Source: Allodiplogaster sudhausi (lineage: Eukaryota > Nematoda > Chromadorea > Rhabditida > Diplogasteridae). From it: a stretch of DNA of 64,000 nucleotides. A program made the translations under genes and the position numbers. The stretch covers positions 202,501-266,500 of the forward strand of contig CALZFC010000303.1 of NCBI GenBank assembly GCA_945643635.1, given 5' to 3'. This document shows positions 23,700 through 35,451 of this stretch, one piece after another. The first letter of the stretch is position 1. Each line of letters begins with the position of its first letter. Below the pieces are notes generated by a model that saw nothing but the letters and a program-made list of their open reading frames with translations, did no database searches and was not told the DNA's origin.

Positions 23700-25020
23700 A
23701 GAGTTACAGCGCTGCCAGACAGTCGAGTGTCTTCTAATTATTTAAATGACTTACAAATATTTCATTGCAATTTTCCTAAATTACAGTCCGAAATCATTAC
23801 GAGAATATCCTGATAAATTCTGACTTAGGCTAAACATTTTTTTTTAAAAGAACAAGCACGAATATTGTGCAACAAGCCTGACAATCAGTTAGGAACTTAA
23901 AGAAGGCCCTTCTTCTCTTCCCGTGGAGTTCCTATTCACAATCAGCTCTCAGCGTTACAATATGCGTTTGCCGTCACAGAAAGTCTTTCTAATTCTTTTT
24001 GCAAAATGCAGGACTTCCCCCTCGTCCTTTGCGAGCCGCACTCCCATGCGAACTTTCTCTGTGAGAATCTGAGAGAAAGTTATTATGCAGTAAAAGAAAC
24101 GAAACAAAAAATGGTGTGCTTACCTTTAGTGACCCTCATGCACTACGCATTATTCGCTCGGGTACATTTGTGCAGATGGCATTTCTTTCGGGAAACACTG
24201 AATGAAATCTTTCGCTGGTGTGGAACCAATGGATCGTGGAGAGAAGGCGGTTAGGGAAAGGAAGGTGGGTACGATAATGAAAGGGAGGGCAGCCATTTGC
24301 AATGAGGACAGACATGTGTCTTGATATGTACGAAACTCGAAAGAAATTCATGCATATGTACATAATTATATACCATGAATCATGAGAATTTGTGAATAAA
24401 CATACAAATTATGTAGGCATGTAACTACATACATACAAACATACTATGTATATAAATATAATAATTATTATATGTTAATACATACATATTTACATAGCTA
24501 GTAACACCCCAGCCAAGAATCCGGCCACATCATGTAGCGCATATGCCCGTAAACCACTACTACCTAACGGGGCGAGTAAACCACCTTACCTTCCATCTCA
24601 CCTCCTATCACACTTGTATAAGACAATTTCCGGGTATGTGCCCGAGTAAAGTAGAAAGGGAGTGTTTTCTAAGTAATTCCAATTAGTCCCGTATTGCGAA
24701 GCGGGCATTGTCGTGGTGGACAGAGGAGAAGGAAATTTGTTCCGACTAGAGTTAACTTGCGACTAATCAGCCATTGCGGAATCTTTATGAACTTTCTACA
24801 TCTCTATCGTTGGCAGTGCCAAGTAATACATTGAACAAGGGCACGAATCGTAAGAAAAGATTAACTGCTGACAATAAAGATTATGAATGTTTTGGACAAA
24901 AGCTTGATTTAGTAGAGCACGTCGCTAAGAGCCCTCGCACGTAAACACATAGGCGCTCTTTTATTACCGATCAGAAAACGACATTATAAAAATGTAGGTG
25001 CTCTTTTATTATCGATCATT
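23700..25020. other. Upstream region of the receptor gene; no gene seen
   Basis: AT-rich, with scattered short frames but no exon that I can support. It should hold the receptor promoter; no clear TATA or CCAAT arrangement was identified. Confidence 0.4.
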
Positions 25021-27240
25021 TAATTTTTCAATTCTCGAAATGAAGAGCACTTTCATCTTCGACGGAGATTTTCTCCAGCCGGGGGAGCCGGATTCATCTG
25101 TAATGAACTATATAAGCCCTCCTTAAATAAGCGCTTATACTTTTATAAATCCAGATTATTTTATCTTCTTAAATCCACTATTGATAAGTTGAACATTTGA
25201 ATGAGTTTTCTTTAATTCTTAAACCCACTGAACACGAAGAAAAAATTGCCGTAACAGCCTTCCATGCAAAATTAGTGAGCGCTTCAACAGAACGGAGATG
25301 ATGCACAATTCAATTCAATTAATTAGAATTTCTTTGACGGCGTATTTTCAGATTATGCAAATCATAGAGACCATGCTGTGATCATCTACGTATTATTGCT
25401 AACTTTATATGAAATTTATCCCACTAATTCGGAATAAAAGTGGAATAAATTGCAAATTGCATGTTTCTCAGTGCTTATGGTTAGTAGAATCAGACAATAC
25501 TCAATTGTAAAATGCGAGTTCATCTGGACATAGTATTTAGGTCATTATATTAAATCTTTCACTACAATGTAACTTTGCTATCCGAAGGTATCGCACTTAC
25601 GTCAGCAGAAAACATTTAAAAAAAAGCTAGGCCTCTTGTCGTGTGAATAACACGTTAACAATTGCCGTGGAATTCAACTTCGTGGGCAAAAATGGGATAG
25701 AGGAAACATCGGCATCTAAAATTCTATTGTATTTTTTCTTTAAACTTTTTCAGCATGCATTCTTGCCTGCAACGGATTTTTTTCTAATTAAATGAGCCGT
25801 GCAATAAAATTAATTCACTTGTTCATCAATTCCTACCTATATTACGTAAAAAAATTCATTTATTTTTTTTTTTTCATTTAAATATCTCTTACCTTAAGGG
25901 AAAATGTTCCTTAATATAAATTATAAATAACTTTTATTAAATCATAAAATAATATTTAATAGTATTTGCTCACCTGATGGTCCTTAGGATAAGCGAATCC
26001 GTTTTGACATCAAGGGCGCGGTTGCCTTATCCAGAATGAGAACCCGGATCTTACGGAGGAGGGTTCGGGCCGACACTGCAAAGGATTGGGATATATTACA
26101 GAAGTGAAGAGAGAGAGAAGAGAGGGAAAGAACGAAAGAGAGAGAGAGAAAGTGAACTTAATTAGCATCTGAATAGGTTCAATGATACTCTGAGAACATA
26201 TTAAAATCATAATTACTATAGCCATAGTAGTAAATGATCGCTTTTGTCCTGTTGAACCTTCTGCATCTCAAAAATGGCCGTTTGTCACTTCCTAGTTGTC
26301 TTCAATCGTTCATCGATTTCTTGAGGTCTCATGATGATTTTGGTTTTAAGGCTTCTCGTCTCCATTAATCGATAATCTTGCGAAAGAGGAGTCGGGATTC
26401 AATGGTATCTACGATGCTGTTTGAGATTCACATTCATAGCTCGCTGTAGTCCCTTCTCTCCTCGCTCTCATCAAAGCCTCCATGAATCGCTATGTCCTTC
26501 ATTCTCATCAAGCTCATCTTTATATCAGTGAGTTGTACTTGTGCTATTTGTAATGTCTGCCGATGCGAACATTAAATGATTCTTTGTTTGAATGACTATT
26601 TGCTTACCTGGAAACGCTATCTTTCCTGCGGTTTTTGATCGGATAAAGTAATATGATGGCATTTATGAAAACATCGGAATGAGGAAATGGGGAGACGGGA
26701 GGTCACACTGAAAGGAAGCAAAGAGAAGGGGAGAAGAACTGGAAGTCGCAATGAACCACAATTTTTGTAGGTATGAAATTACTCTGGGGTGGCCTCACGA
26801 CTAGTTTTAGGAAGATGCGAATGAATTCTGCGACTGGCATAGCGACGATGAGAGTCACGAGACCTGAACGAGCGTAAGTTGTCACTATCGCTGATTGTGG
26901 TGTCGTTTTGTATTGATGTTCGGGTGTGTTGTCGTGTTTGTGGCTGCGGTCTGCCAACGCTTTCTGGAAGGGATCGAGTTGTCCTGAAAAAATATTTTGA
27001 ATAATTTTTGTCTTTCATCAACTGAAAACTAGTGAAAACATATGCAGTCCTTGGCACCCGAAACAATCCAGCAATTATGGCAAATTGTCTTGAAGAACAT
27101 TTTGTAATTTTCTCTATTATTTAATGTTTATTTGTTTTGTTTCTCCAATGTGCCTGGCATTCCTTTACGATGCCTTCCCCTCCGTCGGATCCTGATTCGT
27201 TCTCGGCTTCACTGATAGGGACGACTTTAAGAGAGCCTCT

Positions 27241-28315
27241 ATGTAAGGATCAAACAGCGACTGCCCTGAAGAATGTTTGTTTTCTTTTACTTTGAAAACT
27301 TTATGAGGGATTTATCCCTTGTTCATAACTAATTTTAGGTGGTCAAAAAGTTTTCGAAAATTTTTTTTCACTTAGATATAAATGAAAATGTTCCAAAATT
27401 TTGGAAAACCTTATTACCGTTCTGCTACATATTTCTCGAAAATCTTTTCAATTTTCGATTCCTAGTTCAAAACTGCACAAAAAAGTCCCAGATGACCATT
27501 TGCGAGAAATTAAGACATTTATTACTTTTGACCAATTTAATTTTTTGAGTCGAATCCTGTCGTCGATTTTTTTGGATTCAAGATTTCTGAAACATGTACT
27601 GGTATTGCTCTTGCATCGGTGGATTTAGTATGCAATATAGACCCATTAATGGTCCAAAGAATGAGTATTTTAACACCAGAAATTGGCCAAAACACAAAAA
27701 GTCAATTTTAGGCCTTTAGACTAATTTATTTTGCGAACAAAGTATAAACCGTTTGAAAGAGCATAAAAAATTGCATCAAATTGAACATTCCGTTTTACAA
27801 TTGATGAAGTTTGAAAGAAATTATGGTTTGCGGCCAAAGCCGAAATTTGCTCAGAAACCCGTATTCAAATGCAGATACCCAAAAAAGGTATCCGAGATTT
27901 TTCCTCGTTGATACGTAATATGTGTAGTTTTTCCTCCTTTTTCTTATATAAGATTCAGTTTTTGAAAAGTAATAGTAAAAAAAAGTTATTGCCTGAAAAC
28001 GACATTTCAAAAAATTAAATTGGTCAAAAGTTATAAAAGTTTTAATTTTTCGCAAATGGTCATCTGGGACTTTTTTGTGCAGTTTTGAACAGGGAATCGA
28101 ACACTAAAGATTTCCGAGAAATATGAAGCAGAACGGTAAATATGGTCTTCCAAATTTTTAAAATGTAATTGAACAAATTTTCGAAAACTTTTTGACCACC
28201 TAAAATTAGTTATGAACAAGGGATGATCCCTCATAAAGTTTTCAATGTAAAAGAAAAAAAATTCCTCAGGACAGACGCCTATACAAGCCTCCTTGAGTCT
28301 TAAAGAGATGCTCTC
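27241..28315. mobile_element. TTAA-flanked foldback element
   Basis: A long inverted repeat of about 1075 bp with ends GAGAGCCTCT and AGATGCTCTC, flanked by TTAA on both sides (27237-27240 and 28316-28319). Arms share ACTTTGAAAACTTTATGAGG and GTTCATAACTAATTTTAGGT with their reverse complements at about 28190-28240. No transposase. TTAA duplication is the hallmark of piggyBac-type insertion, so it may have been mobilised in trans by such an enzyme. Confidence 0.8.
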
Positions 28316-28319
28316 TTAA

Positions 28320-28930
28320 GAGAGCATGTCCGTAAGCTTCGAGCGCAGCCTGCCCCGGGAAAATTTTTTTTGAATTCATTAACAAAAATCATTTTTCTTA
28401 TACATGTTTTACTAAAATTTTATTTTTCCCGAGAAAATTGTGTTTTAATTATTTGAAGCGTCAGCACACCACGTTATGATCGTTTGTACACCCTGGAACC
28501 TAGTCGAATAAGTACCATTCAAGAAAAATCCGAGAGTACCAATTTTTGCTACGACGCGAGCAATGTCGGTCAAAAAGGCGCGTTTACGGCGACCCAGGCA
28601 CCCTGCAAGCGTATTCAGCGATCCATAACTTTGCTCAATCTTAATGTCAGAAAATCGTATGTATATCATCTAAGAGCTCTCACAGAGATCTTCAAATGCT
28701 ACATACATACTTTTATTGAATTATTTATATTTCCATGGAAAATTTTGTTCTGTACTTTTAGCTTAAAAAACTATTTTACAAACATTTCCGCATTTCAAAA
28801 CATACATCATAAGAAAGAGCATGAAATTTGCTACAAGATGAACCTCTCTCAATAAACTTTCAAGTCTATAATGTTTTGTTATAAGTCATAAGAATAGGTA
28901 AAGTATCGTCGCTATCCTTTACCCCAAGAA
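28320..28930. mobile_element. Half of a second TTAA element, abutting the first
   Basis: Starts directly after the shared TTAA with GAGAGCATGTCCGTAAGC and continues with GCAGCCTGCCCCGGG, matching each arm of the complete element at 36786-38499. Only one arm is present; it ends near 28930. The 123-codon open frame across it also occurs in the other copies only as non-coding arm sequence. From 28930 to 29430 the DNA is AT-rich with T/A homopolymers. Confidence 0.7.
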
Positions 28931-29599
28931 TTTCATTGTTTAGGTTATTCGAATTAGAATATTCCAATAATTTTTTTTTTGGTTTTTTGGTGTTTTAACA
29001 AAAAAACTTTTTTGTTTGGGGTCGACCCAAAAAAACAAAAAAAGGTTTTACTTGAAATCTTTCGGAAGTCTCTTCCTCCAGCAAAATATTAAGATTACAT
29101 GGTTCTAATTTCTCAATTCGTCATATCACTTTTTAGTATAATTGTCATTTTCGAATTTTTTTACGACTTTTATTGTGTTATTGTTGTTGTAGATCGAGAA
29201 AATAACCGGATTTCTCTTCTAAAATTAAAAAAATAAAGCTTTTTTTATTTTTTTTTTATTTTTTGTTTTTCGTACAAAAATTTCTCCTTTCTGTTTTTTG
29301 TACTCAAACAATACCTTTTTTTGATTTTATTGGGCCAAAAAATTTTTTGGTCAGGGAGTTTTTTGTTCTACATCCCTGGTTGCCGTTCAATAAAAATAGG
29401 TGATTATCAACTCCTAGGAGGGCAATTTTCGCTTGATTGTATGCACTCGGGCCTATAATCAGGGTCACCTCCGAAGATTACGGGAGGATATTCGCGGCTG
29501 CTTCTACCAGGCATTCGCCCCCCCCCTTACGATTTTGCAGTTCTCCGGCCACTTCATCCTGGCCCCGCGCGAAGGTTCCTGCTTCAACTCGAGCATCCG

Positions 29600-30750
29600 A
29601 ACAGCCACCACGTGTCCTTTTTGGGCACTGAAAGAGGAAAACGATAGTTTCCAACAATGTTTTAAATGAATATTTGCAGTATTAAAGCATTAATACAGTT
29701 ACTTGCGCCTGCAGAGAATTGCCATCTAGAACAGGATGCGCTGTACCGCTCGATTGCGAGGCACTGCAATGTACATACAGATCTAGACCCAAATGTGCAA
29801 GGGTCGAAGACAAAATGGAGCCAGATCCATCTAAAAGGCACCAAAAAGGAAGCGAGAAATTCAATAATTGTCAAGCACGGAATCAGTTTCCGGCACCAAA
29901 AGCAAAATCGGGCATGACCCGACTACAATGTCCTTTTTTGGCAACAATAAAAAGAAGCGAAAAATTAAGAAATTTCAAACAGCTACATACTACAATATAC
30001 ATAAAGATCCTAGATCTAGCCAAACAACGCACAAGCTCTAATAGTAAGCACAATTGAGGAATTGACTGACTGGCCGACAGAAAATCGAACCGTAATGAAG
30101 AACCCTCCTCAAACACCAGATCGACGTGAAGAAGGGGTAAGGGAACATTTAGAATTTTAAATTTATAATAATAAATTCCCAAAGCCAGAATCAAAACGTT
30201 TTAAAGAAATTCTTTTATTATTTCCATACATAAAATTTTAGTTGATGGATTCTCCATTTTCACGATCAATGCACCATCACAATCGGTCGGTTTCTCCTCT
30301 TCTTCTCTTCGCTTCTCTCGCCTCCTCCTTCTCCTTCTGCTCATCTCATCTCTCATCAGTGCACTCACTGCACTCTCGGACATTTCCCCTTTAATTCTTC
30401 TTCGAGTCCGGTCGAGTTTCAATTCTGCACGTAGCCTCGTCTTCGCTTTTCTTCACTTACAATTAGTCTTTGTCTCTTCCGAAGCTCTGCGATATCCTAT
30501 AAAATTCAAAATCGACCTCCTGTCGCAGCGATTCTTCCTTTCTTCAGTAAGATATCTCGTCCATTTCGATAGGCCCCATATAATAACAAGGTGCAGTTAT
30601 TGCAGTTCAATTCACTGCCTTTCAATGCAGAAGACGAGAGGAGGGATTGGAGTTTTATAGTATAATAAACCGACCAACACCAGGCCAACAAGAGGGAGGA
30701 ACTGCTCACGAAGCTGCTCAAAAAGAGGGGAAGACTATGAAATTGGATTA
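29600..30750. other. No supported gene
   Basis: Several overlapping short frames on both strands, none with splice support or recognisable motifs. About 30290-30360 is a CTCCT/CTTCT-rich low-complexity stretch. It contains the 3' flank of the phosphatase gene. Confidence 0.4.
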
Positions 30751-30761
30751 GTCGTCATGCC

Positions 30762-33001
30762 TCAGTCCTTTTTCTCCTCATTCCCTTCAGTCTTCTCCAT
30801 GTCACCGATATCGTCCTCGATGGCTTCGTTGTGCTTCTTTCTGAAGCCATCCTCACCTAAAACAGGATTTATTTGTTTATTATTTTCTGAAGTAATCTAT
30901 AATTGTAACCTTTGTTGCCGTTACATGCTACCAGGATCTGCAAGCCGACATGGCCGTGCTTGTCGACGACGGCAACGGTCCCGTTATTGTGCTTAAGAAT
31001 TAAATATAATTCTTTAGAGGAATGTTTTTTCTTAACAAAAATTTTAAAAAGGGGGATCCTGTTAATTAAACAGACAAACCGCTGTTCCTTCGTAGTCGGG
31101 AGCACTGAAGATGGAGATCAAGCGGCGGTGCGCGAAGAAGCAGAAGCCGGCGTGTTGCACCTAAACAAGGAGAAGGTCGTAAGTACTGAAATCCTTGTAG
31201 AATTCGTAAATCCTCGGTTGGATTAAATTATGGTATGTTTATAAATTCCAAATAGAAATATGAAGTCATCGTTAAATTACGAATTTCTCGAAAAATAACT
31301 AAATCATACTATAATTATGAAATCCTCGAAAAATTCCAAAATCCTTGCAAACTTTCGAACTACTGGCAAATTCCGAAATGCTCGTAAATTACGAAAAAAA
31401 AAGTAGCTTGAGATATCAGATTTTTCAATAAGTACCTCGTGAGCTCGGATCAGCAGTTTCAGGCCAAGCCGCTTAGATGTTGCCATCACGGCATCCTCGC
31501 CATAGAAGTAGGAGACTCCACGGACGTTGTTCGGCACGAAGCTGCAATCAAATTCGATTTAATTCTCATATATTTTTTTGTACAAATAAAATTCGAGTTT
31601 AATTTTCATTTGTAAAATAACACAAACTTAAAACGGACCCCTCGATGCCGTTCGCAGGATCGGCCTAGAGAAGGTAGAAGGCCAGCGGGCTCTCCTTCGG
31701 GTCAACAAGCGGCTTCGGGATCTCAAAAAGACAATTTCAGGATTTGCCGATTTCCTCCAATCCTTGTGAATTCCCACTTATCACTTACTTTCTTCGAAAT
31801 CCTAATCAATAAGAAAGAAGAAGGACTTCCTGATATCGTCGAGGCTTTTGAGGTGGGGCGAGAGTCCTCCGTGCATGCAGAGGATCTCTCCGTTGATGAG
31901 GCACGCCACGGGCAGGTGGTTGAAGACGTCGTTGAATTGCCTCCCAAGTCCTTCTCCCTCCTTGAAATTACTATTAATACATTTATTTCATCACGGTATG
32001 TAATTTCTCGAAAATATTTGTTTAAATGGTGTCGATTCTTCCATTTGAAGATATCCCTCACCATCGGGTAGCGCTCGATGATCTCGGCGTGGAAGCCGTA
32101 GTGGAAGTTGATGTTGCGCGACTCGTGGTTCCCACGCAGGAGCATAAACTGGAAAAAATTGAGCGTAAATTACTGTAATCCCTTTGCCTATTTATTATGC
32201 ATAGTGAAAAGATGTAAAATTCACGAAACGTAAAACGTGCATAATGATAGCGAGAATAAATGATTCCGGAATATTTAATTGATCCAGCAAATGCCATGGA
32301 ACCAAGATAATACATTAGCCCTTCTGGATTCACAAGATAGAGAAAGCCAAATTTCACTCGTCGACCTTGCTCGGGTAGACCATCTTCAACAAGAACAGCA
32401 GGATGATTGTCTCCATCGACTTCTTTCCGCGGTCGACGTAATCGCCGAGGAAGACGAACTTGTTCCTCGCGTAGTCCTGCAAGAAATTATTATTAATTCT
32501 AGATTTTAATTATATTTAAACAAATTTGATGTTTGCTAAATTTGAATTTTTTTAATCAAGAAATTATGTAGCATCTTGCCATCTTGGTGCAGTCCTCGTT
32601 CCCCGTCAGCGCAAAGATGCGGCACAGATCTTGGAACTGTAAATAGGTAATGATTAATGATTATTTCGCGACATGAAATATTTTTTATTGTTGTTGGATA
32701 TGAATTTCACTTTGTAAAAGAGCCCGAAACACCCGTAATCCATTAAAATGTTCCAAACTATTGTTTTCGCGTTTCTCAAAATTATATGCTCACACGTCCT
32801 CTTGTCTTCCAAAAAGACCGAATTCAAAAGTGAGCTCTTTTTGGCTCTTTCAAATGTCTACATGTCCTCTCGTTCGACTTGGCCGTGGATGTCGCCGACG
32901 ACGACGACGGGCGGGCAGATCTCGACGAGATGGGACTCCAGTTGAAGCAGTTCTTGTGCACGAAACAGAATCTTGAGGATGTCGTTGTGAGCGAAGCGAA
33001 A
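30762..33001 (-). pseudogene. PP1-like Ser/Thr phosphatase, first exon missing and lesioned
   Basis: Minus-strand exons: 32879-33001, 32580-32636, 32366-32476, 32062-32148, 31827-31960, 31627-31721, 31436-31541, 31080-31160, 30910-30991, 30762-30856. PPP motifs in order: [50 protein letters not shown]; the tail is acidic (EDDIGDME). These supply the two-metal centre that removes phosphate from Ser/Thr. Lesions: TAG at 31665-31667 replaces the Trp of the LLW-DP motif; the donor after that exon is TT instead of GT; the join 31827/31721 does not keep phase; a conserved Trp is Gly. The donor after 32580 is GC. The N-terminal exon is absent; retrotransposon sequence begins about 100 bases upstream of the first remaining exon. 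Probably a recent pseudogene of a PP1 paralogue. Confidence 0.8.
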
Positions 33002-33099
33002 CTGAACAGAGTGGACGATAATTTAAACACTGAAGATGTAATATTTTTTCTAACCATTTGCATTCATTATTCTATAGAAAAAGTGTCGATTGTTGGAAA

Positions 33100-34780
33100 A
33101 AAAATTGATGTTTTCACCTGCTCGTCATTAAAATATTTGTTCGAATCGATGTTTTCGTCGCCTACTTTCAACCACAAGCCGTTGGTCATGATTTTCGGAC
33201 CGAAGCACGAGGTTCCGGTCATTGCCATGAAGAGACTGCATCGCTGGGAAGTGAGGCTGATAGCTTACTCGTTCGACATCGAGTACAGAGAGACCGAGAA
33301 ATTCGGTAATGCGGATGGGCTGTCAAGGTTGCCCCTGAAGTCCGAGCTGCCATCCTTACAGCAGTTGCGAGATGCAGAGACGTGCCGAGCTGCAATGGTC
33401 GAAGAGTGCCGCAAGCTTACGTTGACGACAGAGAACATTCGGCAAGAGACGCAGAAAGACGAGCTGCTCAGCAATCTCAAGGAGTACCTGCGGAAGGGCT
33501 TCCCGCAGAAGAACAAAGATTCCCAGCTCCAGATGTTCATTCGGGAAAAAGAGATGCTGTTCGAGCAAGATGGAGTTCTGCTCTGGAAGGGACGCGTCAT
33601 GACCACAAAGACATTGGAAGCTGAAGTGTTGGCCAGGCTGCACGAGAACCATTTCGGTAAAGTGGGAATGAAGATGCTGGCCCGTTCAAAGGTCTACTTC
33701 CCCCAGATGGAGATTGAGAGCGTCGCGAAGGCCTGCGATGTCTGCGCTCGCATGGGTCATGAGTTGGTGCGTACACCATTGCACAGTTGGGAAGTGCCGG
33801 AGAGACCGTGGCAGAGGCTTCACATTGACTTTGCTGGCCCAATAAAAGGGAAGATGTGACTCATGTCGTGGATGCAAAGTCGAAGTGGCCGGTGGTGGTT
33901 CACATGAACAAGATCACGGCCGAGAAGACAATTGAGATGCTGAAAGCCAAGTTCTACATTCACGGTTACCCGGAGCAAATCGTGTCTGACAACGGACCGC
34001 AGTTGACATCTGCAGAGTTCAAGAAGTTCTGCGAGCGTGCGAATATCACTCACATTCTGACACCACCGTATCATCCGAATTCGAATGGTGAGGCAGAGAG
34101 ATTCGTCCAGACGTTCAAACGCCATGTGGAGAAGTGTGTGATGTCAGGCCAAGCGCTGACTGAGGAGTTGCAGAACATTCTCTTCGAGTACAGATGCACG
34201 CTACACCCAGCCACGGGCAAGAGTCCAGTAGAAATTCTGATGGGAAAGCCGCTGACGTCCGGCCTGGATCTGCTGCAGAAAGAAGTGGGCGCTAACAAAG
34301 CGAAGGATCCCGCTTACTACCTGGACAAGGCGACGCAGAACTATGATCAGAAGACACGCGAGAGGCAATTCAAAGTTGGTGATGAAGTCTACATTCGAAA
34401 TTTCGGTCGAGGCACGGAAAAATGGCTTCCCGGAATTGTGACTCAGAAAGTCGGAGAGAACGTCTACCAAATCGGTCTGCTCAACAGAGTCAGAAGAACG
34501 CTGTGCCAGCTGATGCCAAGAGCGTCGGTGGAAGCAAGCAAGACAGCGAAGGCAAAGGTGAGAACACAAAGAAAAGTCCGACGGCGAGACCACAGAAAGA
34601 ATTGCCACCGAAGAGAGACATGCCGACGAGGAACGCGAAGAACAAGACAAACGAGATGCTTGCAGAAATCGCGAATCCTCGAGGAATCTTGAGACACACA
34701 TCTGCTGACAAGAGGGACGACAACCGATCATATTCGACGAAGAAGGTGAAATTCGTTGAGAGTTCTTTCCTGGACTAACG
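33100..34780 (+). mobile_element. Ty3/gypsy retrotransposon fragment (RNase H end plus integrase)
   Basis: The + strand reads the end of an RNase H domain (HKPLVMIFGPK, then NADGLSRLPL), then integrase. The zinc-finger region shows HENHFG and CDVCARMGHE. The catalytic triad lies in HIDFAGP, IVSDNGPQ and NGEAERFVQ. The C-terminal tail is basic. A frame break near 33856 splits the integrase core, and another near 34500-34560 shifts the tail to a frame ending at 34778. Gag, protease and most of the reverse transcriptase are absent, so the copy is 5'-truncated and inactive. Downstream, a purine-rich run before TGTTGTGGAGTTATG (35349) may mark the start of a 3' LTR. Confidence 0.85.
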
Positions 34781-34801
34781 ATCCAGGGGAGGAGAGATAT
34801 G

Positions 34802-35021
34802 CATATATGACGGTGCCAACTAAAAAAACGGTCGTTTTTGAATTTTCGACTCGTTGTGCACACTTTTTTGGAATATTCCACATTAATATGCCAAATTGGC
34901 CAAAAAGTAAGCGTACTTTTTGACAAATTTGGCATATTCGTGTGGAATATTCCAAAAAAGTGTGCATAAGGAGTCGAAAATGCAAAAACGACGGTTTTTT
35001 TAGTTGGCACCGTCATATATG
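34802..35021. mobile_element. 220-bp hairpin element inside the retrotransposon 3' region
   Basis: Near-perfect inverted repeat: CATATATGACGGTGCCAACT at the left matches the reverse complement at 35002-35021, and the arms pair almost to the centre (TTTGGAATATTCCACA and its partner). No ORF. Because the ends are palindromic the target duplication cannot be read exactly; TA is possible. Sequence from 35022 to 35348 is AT-rich, probably retrotransposon 3' non-coding DNA. Confidence 0.8.
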
Positions 35022-35451
35022 AAGAATTGCATATTATTGGATCGTGTATTGAATTATGTATGTACATATTTTATGATTTGGAATTCATAATGGTGTTGTC
35101 GTATATTAAATGTCGTTTGAATTATTATGATATTGGAATCAAAATTTTCATTTTAAATTTTGTATCAGCATTTGTACATATGGTTTGATTTTGTGTGTCA
35201 ACGAGAGACGTAGGCTATGTGCCGAACTTCCTCCTTGAAGAAGGTCTGTAGGAAAGGTAGGATAATCCGAACTCCAACGTTGTGTAATTCATTGGGTATA
35301 ATTGTGTGGTAAAGTTGAGTGAATATGTACTACCCACTAGGGGAGGTGTTGTGGAGTTATGTGTTGTACATATGACGCGATTTGCGAGAGAATCAAAATT
35401 AATCAAAAGGGCTGGGGCCCTAGAAAAATCATCACCTCCGATTTTGCTTAA

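Larger units (their letters stand above)
25028..29597 (-). pseudogene. ABCC (MRP-type) ABC transporter pseudogene, second nucleotide-binding domain
   Basis: Minus-strand exons follow the order of an ABCC NBD2. About 29531-29597 carries the linker ending MKWPENCKI, with a shifted continuation reading YPPVI and VTLIIGP. An LFRVPRTAYVF piece lies near 27050. 26799-26983 begins QLDPFQKAL, the LDPF motif. 25974-26075 reads ARTLLRKIRVLILDKATA, the stretch after the signature plus Walker B. 25028-25097 is a possible C-terminal piece. ABCC proteins have DEATA; here the catalytic Glu is Lys. About 26013-26018 one base is missing, shifting the frame before DVKTDSLILRTI. The Walker A exon is absent and two TTAA elements occupy the gap. 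ABCC proteins export anionic conjugates; this copy cannot. Confidence 0.7.

Noticed and set aside
25040..25126. 28-codon plus-strand ORF before a CTATATAAGCCCTCC box
   Set aside because: It overlaps the putative ABCC terminal exon on the other strand and has no downstream exon; the TATA-like box alone is not enough.
28484..28855. 123-codon ORF
   Set aside because: Lies wholly inside an arm of a TTAA foldback family; in other copies the same sequence is interrupted by stops.
32879..33100. N-terminal part of the 326-codon ORF as retrotransposon protein
   Set aside because: This part is the reverse complement of a phosphatase exon and its intron; retrotransposon similarity starts only near 33100-33145.
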